64,000 bases of DNA, taken from assembly GCA_020746995.1 (NCBI GenBank), contig JAGPXD010000001.1:6944001-7008000 (forward strand). Direction: 5' to 3'. This DNA is from Plectosphaerella cucumerina (Eukaryota; Ascomycota; Sordariomycetes; Glomerellales; Plectosphaerellaceae). Under the pieces are notes generated by a model that did not search any database, had not been told where the DNA came from, and worked only from the letters and a program-made list of their open reading frames with translations. Below, piece after piece: positions 11,822 to 23,715 of the stretch. Every line of letters begins with the position of its first letter. The first letter of the stretch is position 1. Made by a program: the position numbers and the translations under genes.

Positions 11822-12693
11822 GTCGAATCTCTGCGGTGAGAACTTGAAAGGTCGGGAGGTTTGGAGCGATGGAAGAAACAGGTGCTGTCTACCTGGTAAC
11901 TCTGCTCTGATGGCTTTGGACCGGAGATACTGAACGAAACAGAACCCCTCGTGATTTATAGAGCCTCGTTATCTCCAGTGCCAAGGTCTCGGGATATCTT
12001 CTCCACTGGCTAGTCCAAGGACCGACTAGGCGTGGAACCACCCACCCGGACCCTCCCCCGCATTGCTTGGTCAGGCCGGCCGGATCTCATCCGTAGCCCG
12101 AAAGATAGACACGGTCACCCGCCCTCTTGCCCGTTGACACGCGCCACCGTAGATAACGGCCATACATTTAGGATGGGACGGCCTTAGAACTAAGCTCCTG
12201 TGTGGTGCGGTAGCCGCTCTTTCACGCAGGTCTTTGGGGATTATACCCGACTGTCCAGGTTCTGAAGTCATATCGGGCCGGAACCATAACCACCGAAAGA
12301 ACCATGTCAATAGTTTCAGCCGGGTACGTGAGCTTGGTCGTTTGGATGTCGGGTTCCCCAGGAGGTATCCAGAGAGACACAGGGTAAAGCGGATCTTATA
12401 TTTCTACCATGTCAGGTGCTAAATGCATCGTCATGAAGTCCGTCGCCGCGGGGCATTGCTAGTTTTGCAAGTTATTGAAACAATTAACGAACACAGAAAG
12501 ACGAGATTTTATCATAAGTCTATATTTTTCCCAGCCTTGTGGCATCAATGTGTCCGCAGGCTCCATATCGCTGAGTGTGCTGATGTGGAACAGTGAACTG
12601 TGTCGGGCACCCGACATGCCAGCACAAGTTAATCATTGCTTCACTTCGAGGGAGACTCGGTTCCAATTCGATTCCATTCATGACTTTTAATAT
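11822..12693. other. Intergenic region, 872 bp
   Basis: Holds the permease promoter, including the TATA box at 11954-11960, and the 3' flank of the aminotransferase. No gene seen. Confidence 0.6.
11954..11960 (-). promoter_or_regulatory. TATA box of the allantoate-type permease
   Basis: The minus strand reads TATAAAT about 135 bp before ATG 11821. Confidence 0.5.
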
Positions 12694-14594
12694 TTAGGCC
12701 CAATATCTATCCACAACCTCGCGAACCCGCTCAACACCCGTAGCAATCTGTTCAGCCTGCAGGAAACTGGGTCAGCTTGATATCATCCGATACAAAGACA
12801 CATGATATGACTCACTGTTGGGGTGGCAAAAGAAAATCGAAAGTGAGCCGTCTGGGCCTCGGCACCGCGTGCTTTGGTGGTGGTCTTGCCCTTCCCCTGC
12901 CAGGGGTGGTAGTACGATCCCGGCGTCAGCAGTACCAGCTTCGTAGCCCATGCCTTCCACAGCTCTCCGGCAAACTCCTGTTCGGGGTCTTCGGCACCCT
13001 CTCCCTTGATCTCCAGGAACCGCGAGACGCCATCGAAGTAGAACTTGGACCAAACGAACATGCCGGCCCCAGGGTCGACGAAGCTGAAAACGGGACGTAG
13101 GTCCTGACCGTTACGACCCTTGACGCAGGCGACAAGTCCCTGGGCATCAGGGATGGGAGAATCTGCGGCAGGAAGAACAGTAAAGTTGGCAAAGAAGGCG
13201 TTGAGCAGCCAGTCGCGACGTGTCTGGTACTGGAACTGCAGCCTCTGGAGCCAGACGAGGTAGCCGTCGACGCCCCAGTTCCCGAAAAGGCTCAGGATGA
13301 ACGCCTGGCTGAGACCGGCGGGGTCCTGTGTCTCGACCTCTGTCGCTCGCAGAAGGCGCTCGATGAAGCAAGGGTTGGCGATGAAGTAGCCGAGGCGCAG
13401 GCCTGGGAATAGCGTCTTGGAGAAGGACTCGAGACGGATGACGCGACTCTCGACGTCGAGGGAGAGAAACGAGGGGATGAGAGAGGCGATAAAGTCGGAT
13501 GGCTCTTTGGCTTTGAAGGTGAGCGCCGATTGGGCGGTGGGGCTGTATCCGGGGTACTGGAGGAAGTAGTAAGGGTCGTCCTCGACAATGATGAGGTCTG
13601 AAATGCAAGATATGATCAGCATGGCTCATGGAAATGGATGTGAAGCTTCTGCCAGGGCCGGGATCATACCGTATTGGACGCTCAGCGCGTAAATTTCACA
13701 TCGTCTCGCAGCCGAGATGGTGATGCCGGTAGGGTTGGAGCCGACAGCAACAAGGTAGAGCCTGTGCATCGGTCAGTCACATCCAGGGCTTCTAGCACAG
13801 CACAACTCACACCCGAGGCCTTCTGGCTCCCATTTTCTTCTCATCCCAGCCCTCCAGAATATCCCTCAAATGCGTGGCTTGGATGCCGTCGGCATCGGCC
13901 GAGACCGGCGCGGCGCGGATGCCGAGGGGGATCCAGTGCGCCTGGGCAGAGGGGTAGGTGTACTCCTCGACAAGGACGTAGTCGTCGTCTTCGCACAGGA
14001 GGCCAACGACTTTCGCCCAAGCGTTCGTGTTTCCGGGATGGAGGATGCAGTCGTACTCGGCGGGAGGGGCGTGGACTTTGTCGGTGAGTTGCTTGCACAG
14101 GTTGATCAGCTGACGGTTGCCCGCCCCCGAGCCTGCTGAAGGTTAGTACTCCTGTCTCCTCCAGTGCATGGCAGTCTCGAGGGTCCAACTCGTACCGTAT
14201 TGGAGGAATTGGGTCAGATCCAGACCACCGCTCTCGACACCCCGGCCGATCATCAAATCGGCCGTCTCGCCTGCAGGCCGTGTGCCAGCTCCTTCGCCAT
14301 GTAGGGGCGCAAGGGGGGTGATGCAGCTGAAGTTGGCGTGCTCGACCGGAAACAAGGAGGGGTGAGGGAGACCTGGAAGAAGGTTCTTGTCAGCAAAGAC
14401 CAACGTTGTCAAGTGATGTGCCAGGCAATGCCGCTGTCCGTCTGCTCACCTCCGGCAAGGCTGATCATTCCATCTTGGCCCATAAACTTGATGATGTCCT
14501 TGAGTGGCGACGGCTGCCTCGCCTTGCTCTTTCTGTTGATGTGGTGGGAGAGATCAGGCATGTTGGCCGAGGCTGGAATGGCGATGCTACCCAT
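12694..14594 (-). CDS. PLP-dependent aminotransferase, class I/II (ARO8 / 2-aminoadipate-kynurenine type)
   Basis: Transfers an amino group between an aromatic or branched amino acid and a 2-oxo acid. Six exons (14450-14594, 14196-14372, 13811-14132, 13670-13761, 12816-13597, 12694-12756) give 526 residues. The N-terminus carries the family segment DGMISLAGGLPHPSLFP across the first splice. Later come NTNAWAKVVGL, VGSNPTGITIS and VEDDPYYFLQYPG. The PLP Lys is in SFSKTLFPGLRLG at about residue 306. The last exon is only 21 codons but keeps the family ending. Fungal ARO8-type enzymes act in aromatic amino acid breakdown; the exact substrate here is inferred. Confidence 0.92.
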
Positions 14595-14947
14595 CTTCGT
14601 CTGTGGGATACCTGGTCTCGGTGCTGAGCGTATGTGTGTACTGCGTTTGGCTAGTGGTTGGATTGTTCATCATCTTGAGTGCATCATGTAGACTTTTGCC
14701 TCTTATCATCTGATGGGTCGGATCTCCGTCCGCGGGCCGGGCACCGGATGGTTCTTTCAGAGGACGGGCCCAGATCTAGGCGCCGGTTTACGCCGGTGGA
14801 GGGGCACGATACAGCGATCTGCCGGCTGATAACCGCTGGACAACTCCATCACGGTTCAAATTAGCGGATAAGAACGCTTCTGAAGCCGCGCGCACAGGTA
14901 ACCATGCCTCAACAACCTGAACCCAAGACGACACTCGCAGATTCGCA
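14595..14947. other. Divergent promoter, aminotransferase / carboxylesterase
   Basis: 353 bp between two head-to-head genes, suggesting shared regulation. No strong motif seen. Confidence 0.5.
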
Positions 14948-16597
14948 ATGGGAAACACAATATCCTACCAAGACGAGCCGTTCACATTGAGCCTCGGAAC
15001 AAAAGGCTCCATCCGAGGGCTTCAGAGGGACAACAAGAGCCGTCGATATGCCGGAGTGCCGTACGCCCTCCCACCAACCGGCGAAAGACGATGGCGCAAA
15101 CCGAAACTTCTGCCGCCGGGCTTCTCGTACGACAGCCCTGACGGTGAACCATACGATGCGACACGATTCCGCTCCATATGCCCGCAGAAAGCCTTCCACG
15201 TCGGCAAGGCAGAGGGAGGCGATGGCGACTACAGCGAGGATTGTCTGTTTGTCAATATCTGGACACCGGTCCCGAAGGCCAACGACGATGGGAACACGAA
15301 GTGGCCGGTGATGCTCTGGCTGCACGGCGGATGGTTCCAGATGGGCGATCCCAGCCACGAGCCCGGCATGGACCCAACTGAGCTGATATCCACAGGCGGA
15401 CTGGACGCCATTGTCGTCGCCATCGGGTACCGCCTCAACGTGTTTGGGTTCCTCGCCGGGGAGGAGCTCCTCCGCGACAGCGGTGGCGAGGCAGGGGGCA
15501 ACTTTGGCCTTTGGGATCAACGCCTGGCCGCCGAATGGGTCCGAGAGAACATTTCGCTGTTCGGCGGCGACCCCGACAATATCACGCTGGCGGGACGCAG
15601 CGCAGGGGCCTACAGCGTCGAGGCGCAGATGTTGCACGAGCTTCGGAGGCCGCAGGACAACGCCGGTGGTCCAGGGCTCTACCGGCGCATGTTCATGGAC
15701 TCGAACGCGATCCCGGCGCAGCCAAAGTCGCTGGCCGACGCCCAAGACCAGTTCACGGAGCTCTGCGAGTACTTCGGCATCAACTCTTCGTCGCCAGCAT
15801 CGGAAAAGCTCGCCAGCCTCCGCGCAAAAACCGCAAGAGAGCTCATCGAGGCCATCAAGCACCTCAAGCACCATACCTTCCGCCCCGTGATGGACGACCT
15901 GTTCATCCACGCAGGAATTATAGGGTACCTACAGAGCCCGGCGTTCGCGGACGACTTCAAGTCCCGCGGCTACCGCCTCCTCATTGGCGAGGTGGCCAAC
16001 GAGGAGACACTGTACGCGCAGTACAACTCACCGGACGAGCCGACCGTGGAAGCCCTGAAAATGCAGATTTCCAACTACTACGCCCCGGACGTCACCGAGA
16101 GGGCTCTCCAGCGGTACCAGCTCCCGGAGAGCGGCGACGACGTGGAGGCGTGGAAGACGCTGTTCGGCCAAATCATCTCGGACGGACAGGTCCGCGCGCC
16201 GTCCCGGGCGCTCGTCCACCACCTGGCGCGCAACGGGGTGAGCGTACGGGATCTCTGGCGGTTCCAGGTCGCGTACCGGCTTTCGTTCATCAACGAGACA
16301 GTCGCGCCCGCGCGCTTCGGCGTCGCCCACGCCATGGACAAGCCGTTCTGGAACTTTAGCATATGTCACGGGCCTACGGCTGAGGAGAGGGTGTTGATGC
16401 AGGACTGGATTAAGATCCTGGTCGCTTTTGTTAGGGACGATAGGGACTTTTCGCCCGGGACGACGGTGCCTTCGGAGATGATTGTCGCCACGCCGCGGGG
16501 TACGGTTGAGGTGTGCCGGGACGAGCGATGGGAGGAGCTCCTTGGTATCGGCGCTGTGTTTGCGGGGCAGCAGCCTGGGGACATGCCTGTACTGTAG
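14948..16597 (+). CDS. Type-B carboxylesterase
   Basis: Hydrolyses carboxylic esters. An intronless frame of 549 residues. Family blocks run in order: RYAGVPYALPPTGERRW, SEDCLFVNIWTP, LWLHGGWFQMG (oxyanion hole), NFGLWDQRLAAEWVREN, and the nucleophile elbow AGRSAGAYS with Ser218. A likely catalytic His is in FGVAHAMDKPFW near residue 460. There is no signal peptide. Instead the protein starts MGNTIS, which fits the loose N-myristoylation pattern (Gly2, Ser6), so it may be cytosolic or membrane-tethered. It is head-to-head with the aminotransferase. The substrate is unknown. Confidence 0.9.
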   Translation: MGNTISYQDEPFTLSLGTKGSIRGLQRDNKSRRYAGVPYALPPTGERRWRKPKLLPPGFSYDSPDGEPYDATRFRSICPQKAFHVGKAEGGDGDYSEDCLFVNIWTPVPKANDDGNTKWPVMLWLHGGWFQMGDPSHEPGMDPTELISTGGLDAIVVAIGYRLNVFGFLAGEELLRDSGGEAGGNFGLWDQRLAAEWVRENISLFGGDPDNITLAGRSAGAYSVEAQMLHELRRPQDNAGGPGLYRRMFMDSNAIPAQPKSLADAQDQFTELCEYFGINSSSPASEKLASLRAKTARELIEAIKHLKHHTFRPVMDDLFIHAGIIGYLQSPAFADDFKSRGYRLLIGEVANEETLYAQYNSPDEPTVEALKMQISNYYAPDVTERALQRYQLPESGDDVEAWKTLFGQIISDGQVRAPSRALVHHLARNGVSVRDLWRFQVAYRLSFINETVAPARFGVAHAMDKPFWNFSICHGPTAEERVLMQDWIKILVAFVRDDRDFSPGTTVPSEMIVATPRGTVEVCRDERWEELLGIGAVFAGQQPGDMPVL

Positions 16598-16974
16598 ATC
16601 AAGTCACTCCCAAGTCCAAGCCGCCTAAAGTTGAAGCACTACAGGGAGCAGCAGGGCGCCGTGACCCGTCGCCGTGCGTGCGGATACGGACGGCCGTGCA
16701 ATACCCGCCTCAAGCTAGAGCCCGAAGTCCCTAGATGTTCCACCCTTATCACACTTCCTCCCCTATCACGGCCTAAAAATGTGTAGCCCGGCATCAATGC
16801 CGAGGTCGGTCGTGGCAACTCGGGCGACGGCGACGGGTTCGAGATCGTCAACCCTCGTCTCTCACTGGGCTACCAACGAGCCTTCCCTCGCCTCGTCTTG
16901 TTTCCCGCCTTGCTGGGCTTCCCACAGCCAGTCTTCTCCGTTGCTTTCCACCCCGCATCGCTCAACAAGATACG
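16598..16974. other. Intergenic region, 377 bp
   Basis: Promoter and leader of the downstream zinc-cluster regulator; nothing else recognised. Confidence 0.5.
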
Positions 16975-19866
16975 ATGCCGAGATCCGACCCGAGCCCGGA
17001 CTCGGATCTCCCCGCGCAGCAGCCCACCTCCGAGGCCACGGGACCACGCGTATGGCGTGCATGTCTCCCTTGCCGGAGGAAGAAGGTTCGATCTTGTCCC
17101 TGTGTAGTGCTGACCGATACTGCATCTGCCTGCGAAATCGCAGTGAACACATCGTTGCTGATCCACCCTGTACCTGTAGATCAAATGCGACGGCAGACAG
17201 CCCTGCCACAACTGCAGCTCTCGAAATCAGGATTGCGAAGTGACGCAGAGCAATGACAATGCCTCTGCAAGTCGAAAGTAAGGCCCCTCCTGGCTGTAGG
17301 CCGCGAAACAGAAGCATCGCTGACCATCCTGCCCACCCACAGCTATGCAGCCTCCTTCGAGGTTCGCTGCCAGGAGATGGCGACGCTGTGTGAGAGGCTT
17401 GAGACCCTCACGGGACAGCTCACACGTTCCATCGACGCCCTGAACAGCAGCAGCAGTGCCGGCGCGCCTCCGATGGGCACTATGTTGCCTGCCACCGGGT
17501 CTATCGTCAACGATGCCCACGCAGACTTATTGCAGGCCGCCCACGTTCTTCGTTCCATGCCGGAGCTGAGAAGACCTGTCGCATCGAATGATGTCCGAGA
17601 GCACCTCGTGACACAGGATGCCGTGACGATGAACGCTAGCCCCGGCGGACAAGCAGGCACCGCCCAGAACACGGGGCTCCTCTCAGATCTGGATGACGAC
17701 GAGCTCGACAGCGCCTCAGATATCTTGGAAGAAGAATTCCCGGTCCAGAACGACCAGGATACTGGTGGCGTTGGAGCCCTCGTCAGGGACTCGTACGGAG
17801 ACCTACGGCAAGCAACACCCATGACATCTTGATTCCAGTCCTCCTCGTCCCTTACCCCCGTTCTTCCGAAAGTCTCTAGCTAACGCCCCCAGCAGATTCG
17901 TCGGCGGCTCCAGCAACCACTTGCTCATCGAGGCCGCGCACAGCGCGTCGCCAAACACCACCGGCCCTTCCCCCCAGCTCACGGAACCCGGTGGCGGCGG
18001 CAGCACCACCACCACACGCGAGGACCGCGAGCAGGTCGACATCCCCCTCTTCGTTCGCGGAAAGACTTGGCCTCAACTGCCCTTCCTCCCGCGGCCAGAA
18101 CAGTTGCCTCGGCCGCCGCAGTATGTCGCCGACCTCCTCACTCGGCTCTTCTTTGACCAGCTGCACTACACCTTTCCCGTCCTCTTCAAGCCGCGCTTCA
18201 TGCAGCGCTACCGGCGGATGTACGGGCGCACATCCGCTGCCGCTGAACAAGGCGAGGCCGACGACCGGAGGTTCCTCATGGTCTTCTTCGCCGTCTGCGC
18301 GTGCGCGTCAAGTCTCCTGCCGCCCAATGCCGCTGGCCCAGGCTTCCCGGGTCTCGAGTATTACGAGAAGGCCCTGCTGCTTCACTACGCTTCCACCGGC
18401 GAGGCTTCCCTGGAGAGGGTCCAGTGTCTTGCCCTGCTGTCCATGTGCGCTGCCGGCTGGAACACGCCGACACAGAGCTGGACCCTTGCTGGTCACGCGG
18501 TGAGGGCTGCGCAGGACATGGGCTTGCACCTGCACAGCAGACTGGTAAGACCAGGCGAAGCAGTTATGCAGTCACGGCGACAACGCTGACGCGAGAAAAC
18601 CACCAGATCCTGTCTTCACAGCCTGCGGCGAGACATCTGTCTCCCTCTGGCCCGCTTGAGCAACAGATCTATCGACGAATATGGTGGTGCGTCTTCACTC
18701 TGGACAGGTACTTCATCCCCAACAAATTTCCGTCTCTCTTTCGTGGCTGATATCCCAAACCAACTGCAGAACCACGTCACTCTGCCTCGGAAGGCCGACG
18801 GCCGCACACGATGACGACTGTGACTGGGAGATGCCCTTGGACCTGAGCGATGAAGCCCTTGAGCGATACCTCGGTACCGGCCGTCTCCCACCCGGTCACT
18901 CCCCTTCGACGACCGGGTTTCTAGCCTTCGCCCGCCTTTGCTGCATCGCCGGCCGAATCCAGCAGCTAGGGTCCCCCCGCCGCCTCCGCGACCTCACCTC
19001 CACCGAACCTGGTCGTCCGGAGCGATTCCTCGCCCGCGTCTCAACGTACGACCGAGCCCTCCAGCGGTGGCTTGACGGCCTGCCGGACAGCATTCGCTTC
19101 TCGGCCAACTCTGTGCCCGCCGAAACTGGCGGCGGCGGTGAGGACCTCGTCATGTGTGTTGTGAGCTTCATCGTCCACGCGGGCTCCCTCCTGAACCTCC
19201 ACCGCTTCCTCGTCGGCCACCACTCGGGCCGGTCGTCAAATGATGTTTCGCCAACTGCTGACTACTCTACTTCCGCCTCTCAGTGCAGGAGCGCTGCCAA
19301 GAGTTGCATCAACGCCGCCGAGATGGTCCGCGACCTGGTGCCGCCGTCACACTACCTGGCCATCTGCGTGCACTACTTGACGCTGTCTGGGATCGTCTTG
19401 TCAGTGCATACCTACCCAACCTGCTCCACGCAGGAGTCATTCGCGGCCCTTGAGAGAAGACCTGCTGACTGTCTGGCCGTATAACAGGTTGCGTCTTCCC
19501 CCGGAGGACACGCAGGCGGACGTCATCGCCGACGTCGAACGGTGTGCCGGCTTTCTCAAGCACCTCGAGCAGCGCTGGTCCGGTGCTGCGCGCAGCAGGG
19601 TTATTGTCGAGAAACTGCTGGCAGAGTACAGAGACGCTGTCGTCATGGGCCAACCGCGGCCCCAACAAGGCGGCTTTTCCCAGGGGCCTCTCTCGGCAGA
19701 AGACACAAGCTCGGTCAGGAAAAGACCATTCACCGTCTTTGATGAGCAGACGCCTTCTATGGACTTGGGAGGAGAAATGTTCGACGTCAACCCCATGCTG
19801 GGATTCGAGCTATTTGCTTTTGACGGCGCGGACCCGGGGCTCTTGGGGCCATGGGGAAGGCCATGA
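16975..19866 (+). CDS. Zn2Cys6 transcription factor with fungal_trans domain
   Basis: A nuclear regulator. Seven exons (16975-17085, 17180-17277, 17343-17807, 17893-18544, 18622-18707, 18770-19399, 19488-19866) give 806 residues. The zinc cluster reads CLPCRRKK then IKCDGRQPCHNC..DC across intron 1. A leucine/glutamate-rich linker follows (MATLCERLETLTGQL), as in dimerising zinc-cluster proteins. The middle-homology region spans about residues 290-620 and contains FVGGSSNHLL, FTLDRTTSLCLGRPTA and IWWCVF. The third intron (17808-17892) begins GCAAGC and is best read as a GC-AG intron; it restores DLRRFVGGSSNHLL. The gene lies between a carboxylesterase and an aldolase, and its targets are unknown. 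Confidence 0.87.
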
Positions 19867-20418
19867 CGTCCGTAGATGGGGGCAAGAGAAACGGCGATGG
19901 GTGCTCCAATGAGTCGACGCCTTGTTCAAAGAATTGTACTGGCTACCTGTTCTTCATTCTTGATTACAAGTCTGGTGTCGTTCCTTCATGCTGAGCTCCG
20001 CAGGCCTCCTTCGTGCTAGTCCAGACCAATGCGGTCTTTGACGATGGCAATCAGGTGTCGGGGGAACGGACGGGGTCCATCAAAACAGGGTCGACGTGTG
20101 AACAAAGTGCTTACGTCCAACTCGTGCATTTGGAGGGGTTCAAGGGGCATAATCATCTGCGGCAGGGAAAGACACGGTAAAGCGATAGGAATCCCCGGGC
20201 GGAGCTCGGTCTGTTGTGGCGATGGGGTCTTACAGGGCCTCCCCCGCTGAAAGATAGTGCCTGATGTGGCTGTAGATATCGGGCCGGGCTCCGGCCGTCC
20301 CATACCGTGGCCGCCCGAGCAATCATCCGGGCCAGACATACAAGCAAGGCATTTCAATCGTGACAGATTTGGATGAAGAAACATCCCTCATTCACGTCAG
20401 AACAACCAGAGACGGAGA
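19867..20418. other. Intergenic region, 552 bp
   Basis: Between the regulator stop and the aldolase start. No gene or clear motif seen. Confidence 0.5.
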
Positions 20419-21495
20419 ATGATGCCGCCCTCGATCGCCTCTCCCGTCGTCGATGCCACCGGTAAGACCCGGCTCCGGGCATCCCTCGAGCGGGCAAAGA
20501 GAGGCGAAGGTCCAAGTGTAGGACAATGGCTCGAGCTGCCCGGCTACTCGCTTGCCCGAACCGTGGCCCCTTTGGGCGAAGACGTGAGACTTTCCCAGTT
20601 CCCCGGGTGCCCTAGGATGACCACTCGCTAACCTCTGGCCGCCGCAGTGGGTTCTCATTGATGCGGAGCACGGCAACATCGACGATCGAGACATGTACCT
20701 CCAAGTCGGCGCGGTTTCGACGTCTGGGGTCTCGCCAATTGTCCGCATCCCGGCTTCAGAGCCTTGGATGATCAAGCGCGCGCTAGACTGCGGCGCCCAT
20801 GCCATCATGGTTCCCATGTGCGAGACCAAGGTGCGATACACCCAGTGCTGATCCCCCGCTCCGGCTATGCTGACACTCGGTCGCCGCAGGAACAAGCCGA
20901 AATGATCGTTCGCGCGTGCAAATATCCCTCCGAGCGGTGGCCGCAGGGCGTCCGCGGCGCCGGTGCCATGTACGCCCCCGCGGCCTTCAACCAGAACGGT
21001 CGCGAATACCTCCTTTCAGCCAACGACAACGTCATGATATGCGTGCAGATCGAGAGCAGAAAGGCAGTCGAAAACGTTGAGGAGATTGCGGCCGTCGACG
21101 GAATCGACATGCTGTTCATCGGCCCCAACGACCTCGCCTCGTCAATGGGATACGTCGCCTTTGACCACGCGTCCACCCCGGAGGTGCAGACAGCCATTGC
21201 GAGGGTGCTCCGGGCCGGGCTCGATGCCGGCAAGTACGTCGGCCACTTTGCGCTGAGCGCCGAGGCGGCGGCGGCTAGGGTCGGCCAGGGGTTTCATTTC
21301 GTCAACTGCGGCGCTGATATTGTGGCTGTCACAGCGTGGATGACGGGTGAGATGGACAGGTTGAAGAAGTTACTAGCGCCAACGAATGGACATGAAGCCT
21401 TATATGGCAAGGGCGAGAACAAGGTCAACGGCGGGGGGCATGTCGTCGAAGAGGGCGGCGGAAATGATGTCAAGGTTGACATTGGGTACTCGTAA
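20419..21495 (+). CDS. HpcH/HpaI-type aldolase (class II, metal-dependent)
   Basis: Catalyses retro-aldol cleavage of a 2-oxo acid, often 4-hydroxy-2-oxo-heptanedioate or a sugar acid, late in aromatic or sugar-acid breakdown. Three exons (20419-20583, 20648-20830, 20890-21495) give 317 residues. Family motifs: WVLIDAEHGNIDD, the strand IVRIPASEPWMIKRALD, GAHAIMVPMCETKEQAE, QIESRKAVENVEEIA with the metal-ligand Glu, and the signature MLFIGPNDLASSMGY. A second ATG three bases after the first is equally good. The C-terminal tail is Gly-rich and not conserved in the family. It could supply pyruvate from a ring-fission product; that role is inferred. Confidence 0.9.
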
Positions 21496-22697
21496 GGCGA
21501 CCATCTCAACGGCCTCGCTTTGCTCACATTTTTGTCATGGGCTCGATGACGCAGAGTTCGACCCTAGTCAATGCGCATGAGCTCTGAGTTCTTGAACCTC
21601 TCTTCCTCGGTATTAACATGGCTGATGCTGAAAGGCAGAAGAGGCGCCGTGTTGTTCGACCGGATATACCTGGTTCCTAAATTGTTAAGGGGCAGGAGGA
21701 GTGCTACCCAGCGATCCAGGTTTGCCCAAGTCCGTCAAGAATGGGCACCCATGCAGTTCTTGTGTGACAAAGCATGCAATTCAGGCAACATGGCATCTTG
21801 ACACCTCCGGATAGCTCTGGATGTGAATAGAAACTCTTCTCTCGGGCGGTCCAATATTCCTGCCGGGTGGGCACGGCTAACCTGTCGCGACCGCTGATAA
21901 AGTAAGATGGTATGCTGTCTGAAGCCGGAGATACCAGGATGATGCTGTTTAACCATGTTTTCGCAGTGACAAACAGGCGTGGATCAACTCATTGTGTCGA
22001 GTTGTTTGTCAGCTGTCCATTAACAGCACACGAATTACTGATGTTTGCGGTGCTCGTCGGATGAATGTCACACCTAGTGCCCCTGAATCAGGGTCTCCCA
22101 GGTTCGTTGGTGGCTCCGCCCAGCTTGTTCCGGGATGGTTACTTCAAGTCCTCAGATACCGGTGCCGTGGCTAGAAGCTTCATTGTACCTAATAAAATCT
22201 CGCTTGGAGGCATTGACTGCCTGCCTGATGAGTTTTGTTGTATCGTGATCATCCCCGATCAACCCGAGGCCTGCTGCTAAGCCACAATCGGTGAACGGTA
22301 TTAATTTGCTTGATTGCCTCGCTAGTCATGTCGAGGACGACACCTGGACAGGTTCGGCACTCCATTGATCCGCATTACTGATGGGCCATCGTCGGCTTAT
22401 CCAAACACGGGACGAGCAGCATGCACCCCAGGCCCGTTTAGTTGCCCGCACGTCATTTCCGGGCCATGGCTGGTTCACGATCGGAATTGCCGTAAGTCCC
22501 TGCCTATGTCCGTCAGTAACCTCAATAAGCTGGAAGTGCCTCATGACATGACAAATCTTCATGCTAAGAGAGACATGAGAACGAGGATAAAATACCATCC
22601 AAAGTCCGCAGAATGAGTACCTTCTGTCCAGTTCACACCAAACTTCCAAGAAGTTCCTACGAAAACACCTTCCCACACAACACCAACGACATCTCAA
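21496..22697. other. Intergenic region, 1.2 kb
   Basis: No gene recognised. The right end holds an A-rich TATA-like stretch (GATAAAATA near 22588) and a CA-rich leader before ATG 22698. Confidence 0.5.
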
Positions 22698-23715
22698 ATG
22701 AAATTCTTCACCCCCTTCCTCTTTGCTTCGGTAGCTACAGCTATGGTGGCCCCAGTGTAAGTCAAATCGGCTCCTGAGGAGTGGCCAAATGTACTCAACT
22801 TTTCTCAGCAAGATGACAGAGCGGCGTCAAACTCCCGCCGCCGGGGGTCCTGGGTGTGTTCAGCAGCTGGCTCAGACCGCCACGACCGAGTTTGTCTCCG
22901 TCAATGGCACTCGAATTGCCTATCGGCGTTTTGGACATCGCAGCGAGACACCGCTCGTCTTCATCACCCACTTCCGCGGTAGCATGGATGTTACCGATCC
23001 TCTACTCATCAATACTATCGCCCACAACCGGGAGGTGATCCTTTACGACAACTCCGGCACTGGCCACAGCGAAGGCACCGTACCCGACTCCATCCAGGCC
23101 ATGGCTGCAACCACCGTCGACTTCCTCTCTGCGATCAATGTTCCCAGGGCTGATATTCTCGGCTTCTCCATGGGAGGAATGGTCGCTCAATACATCGCCA
23201 TGGAGTATCCCCACGTACTTAACAAGCTGGTTCTTGGAGGTATTCGCCCCGGCTACGGGCCAGGCGTTGTCCAGACTGACCCAGACGCTGCATCGGGTCC
23301 AGGTGGTGGACCCAACGACCAACCCACAGAGGACTACATGCTTGGCATCTTTTTCTTCCCTTCTGAGACCAGCCTGGCCGCCGGCCACCAGTGGTGGGAC
23401 AGGATTTATGAACGTCAAGTCCAAGATGAAGAGAGAAAGGACTTCCTTGTTGGAGCCGGAGTTCAAGCACAGTTGACAGCCATCACGAACTTCGCGTCTG
23501 ACCCCCAGCTCTATACTCGACTGAGCGACATCACCGGATCAGTTCTGGTGAGCAACGGCAAAGCCGACGTCTTGATGGGAACACAGAACAGCTTCGTCCT
23601 GCAACAGCAATTGGCCGACGCGCAGTTGCATCTTTATCCCGACTCTGGTCACGGTCATCTGTTCCAGTTCCCACTGGCCTACGCGAAGCAACTCGAGCTC
23701 TTCTTGGAGGCTTGA
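22698..23715 (+). CDS. Alpha/beta hydrolase with a probable signal-peptide first exon
   Basis: Serine hydrolase of the alpha/beta fold. I read two exons (22698-22756 and 22809-23715) giving 321 residues. Exon 1 encodes MKFFTPFLFASVATAMVAPV, a standard fungal signal peptide, and splices in frame to MTERRQTPAAGG. The catalytic domain shows the nucleophile in ILGFSMGGMVAQ (Ser about 140), the oxyanion segment THFRGSMD, VLVSNGKADVLM for the acid and DSGHGHLFQFP for the His. Without exon 1 the frame could start at ATG 22789 or 22813, giving a cytosolic protein. Close cytosolic relatives normally begin just before EFVSVNGTRIAYRRFG, so about 45 extra residues stand out here. Confidence 0.8.

Noticed and set aside
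14909..15910. Minus-strand open frame of 333 codons
   Set aside because: Fully antisense to the carboxylesterase and a by-product of its codon bias.
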